Assembly: GCA_900128395.1 (NCBI GenBank)
Contig: LT649734.1
Coordinates: 1 to 14,993, forward strand
DNA: 14,993 bases
Reading direction: 5' to 3'
Origin: Stramenopiles sp. TOSAG23-2
Lineage: Eukaryota > Sar
Shown here: in pieces, positions 14,711 to 14,993 of the stretch
Layout of the letters: every line of letters starts with the position of its first letter
How positions within the stretch are numbered: position 1 is the first letter of the stretch
Position numbers and translations under genes: made by a program
Notes under the pieces: model-generated
What the model was told of the DNA's origin: nothing
What the model saw: the letters and a program-made list of their open reading frames with translations, nothing else
Databases searched by the model: none

Positions 14711-14780
14711 TACGTCACAAGGGTCCTCATTTTAAGGATTATTAACATAAAGTGGTTTAAATTGTTTCTAGTATAAATAG
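14711..14780 (+). promoter_or_regulatory. Candidate promoter of the right-edge ORF
   Basis: TACGTCAC (14711-14718, a bZIP/CRE-type core, TGACGT on the other strand) and TATAAATAG (14772-14780) lie in order upstream of the ATG at 14816, with the TATA-like word about 36-44 bases before it. Weak evidence on its own. Confidence 0.3.
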
Positions 14781-14815
14781 TAATACTGTTAAAGTATTAA
14801 ACTTGACCTATCTAT

Positions 14816-14993
14816 ATGACTAGTGGAGGTAGAGAGAGACGTACTAATTGGGAGTCTGTAACTTTAATTCGGATATACCTTAATATTACATGGACACAGC
14901 AGGGTCTACGAATTGGATATTTCGATTTCTCTCAGGTACACAGCAGGCGATATTTCTCCGAATTTTCCCAGGTACACAGCAGGCGATATTTCT
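14816..14993 (+). CDS. Tentative partial ORF with in-frame 36-bp repeats, runs off the right edge
   Basis: An ATG at 14816, just after an in-frame TGA (14804-14806), opens 59 codons with no stop before the window ends. The start reads MTSGGRERRTNWESVTL; a repeated 12-residue unit, EFSQVHSRRYFS-like (about residues 37-47 and 49-59), comes from a tandem 36-bp DNA repeat that keeps frame. No family recognised. An open stretch this short can arise by chance and the opposite strand is also partly open, so this is a candidate only. A TATA-like word and bZIP-type core lie upstream. Confidence 0.3.
   Translation, partial: MTSGGRERRTNWESVTLIRIYLNITWTQQGLRIGYFDFSQVHSRRYFSEFSQVHSRRYF
14933..14993. repeat. 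36-bp tandem repeat reaching the window edge
   Basis: A 25-base unit containing CAGGTACACAGCAGGCGATA occurs at 14933-14957 and 14969-14993, spaced by 36. A degenerate relative (ACACAGCAGG, then GGATATTTC) lies at 14894-14923. The array may continue beyond the window, as a minisatellite or as repeats within a gene. Confidence 0.75.

Noticed and set aside
1-14993. tRNA or rRNA genes
   Set aside because: No T-loop (GTTCRANNC) with matching acceptor and anticodon arms was found on either strand by eye, and no conserved rRNA segment was recognised; a covariance-model scan would be decisive.
1-14993. Giant-virus or bacterial origin
   Set aside because: mS38, secretory signals and RAD52 architecture fit a cellular eukaryote; no capsid, polymerase or packaging genes, operons or ribosome binding sites are present.

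Overview
This is AT-rich nuclear DNA from a microbial eukaryote with compact, intron-poor genes. The evidence is a mitoribosomal mS38-type protein, a RAD52 recombinase, a DOT1-fold methyltransferase, an EF-hand protein, three proteins with eukaryote-like secretory signals, asparagine-rich coding stretches written as AAT/ATT repeats, and no bacterial ribosome binding sites or operons. None of the eight complete genes shows an intron. An ochrophyte or diatom-like protist would fit, but the sequence does not settle the lineage.

Layout. Strands alternate without exception: secreted Cys-rich protein (+, 460-1491), EF-hand protein (-, 1715-2497), second secreted Cys-containing protein (+, 3115-3753), DOT1-like methyltransferase (-, 4373-5269), large secreted protein of unknown family (+, 5939-7228), mS38-like mitoribosomal protein (-, 7657-8046), class V PLP aminotransferase/epimerase-like enzyme (+, 9837-11408), RAD52 (-, 13003-14235), and a tentative partial ORF leaving the right edge (+, from 14816). 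Each intergenic gap is therefore either convergent (1492-1714, 3754-4372, 7229-7656, 11409-13002) or divergent (2498-3114, 5270-5938, 8047-9836, 14236-14815).

The two gap types differ. Divergent gaps, and the DNA upstream of the first gene, carry short islands richer in G+C and in CTGG/CCAG words, often palindromic. They also carry an 11-base word, GTACTGTACAG, found upstream of three or four genes. Convergent gaps are mostly plain AT with TA runs; 7226-7305 is an exception. Two gaps are unusually long and full of repeats: 8047-9836 (twin GC hairpins, a perfect 2 x 99 bp tandem repeat, a fold-back field of GTACAACAAAA-type words, and a 120-bp-period duplication) and 11409-13002 (several generations of AT-rich direct and inverted repeats).

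There is no evident shared pathway. The genes look like ordinary housekeeping (mS38, RAD52, aminotransferase, methyltransferase, EF-hand) mixed with lineage-specific secreted proteins. The items most worth following are the shared promoter-like palindrome, the repeat-filled divergent gap, the three unassigned secreted proteins, and the open frame at the right edge whose 36-bp repeats stay in frame.
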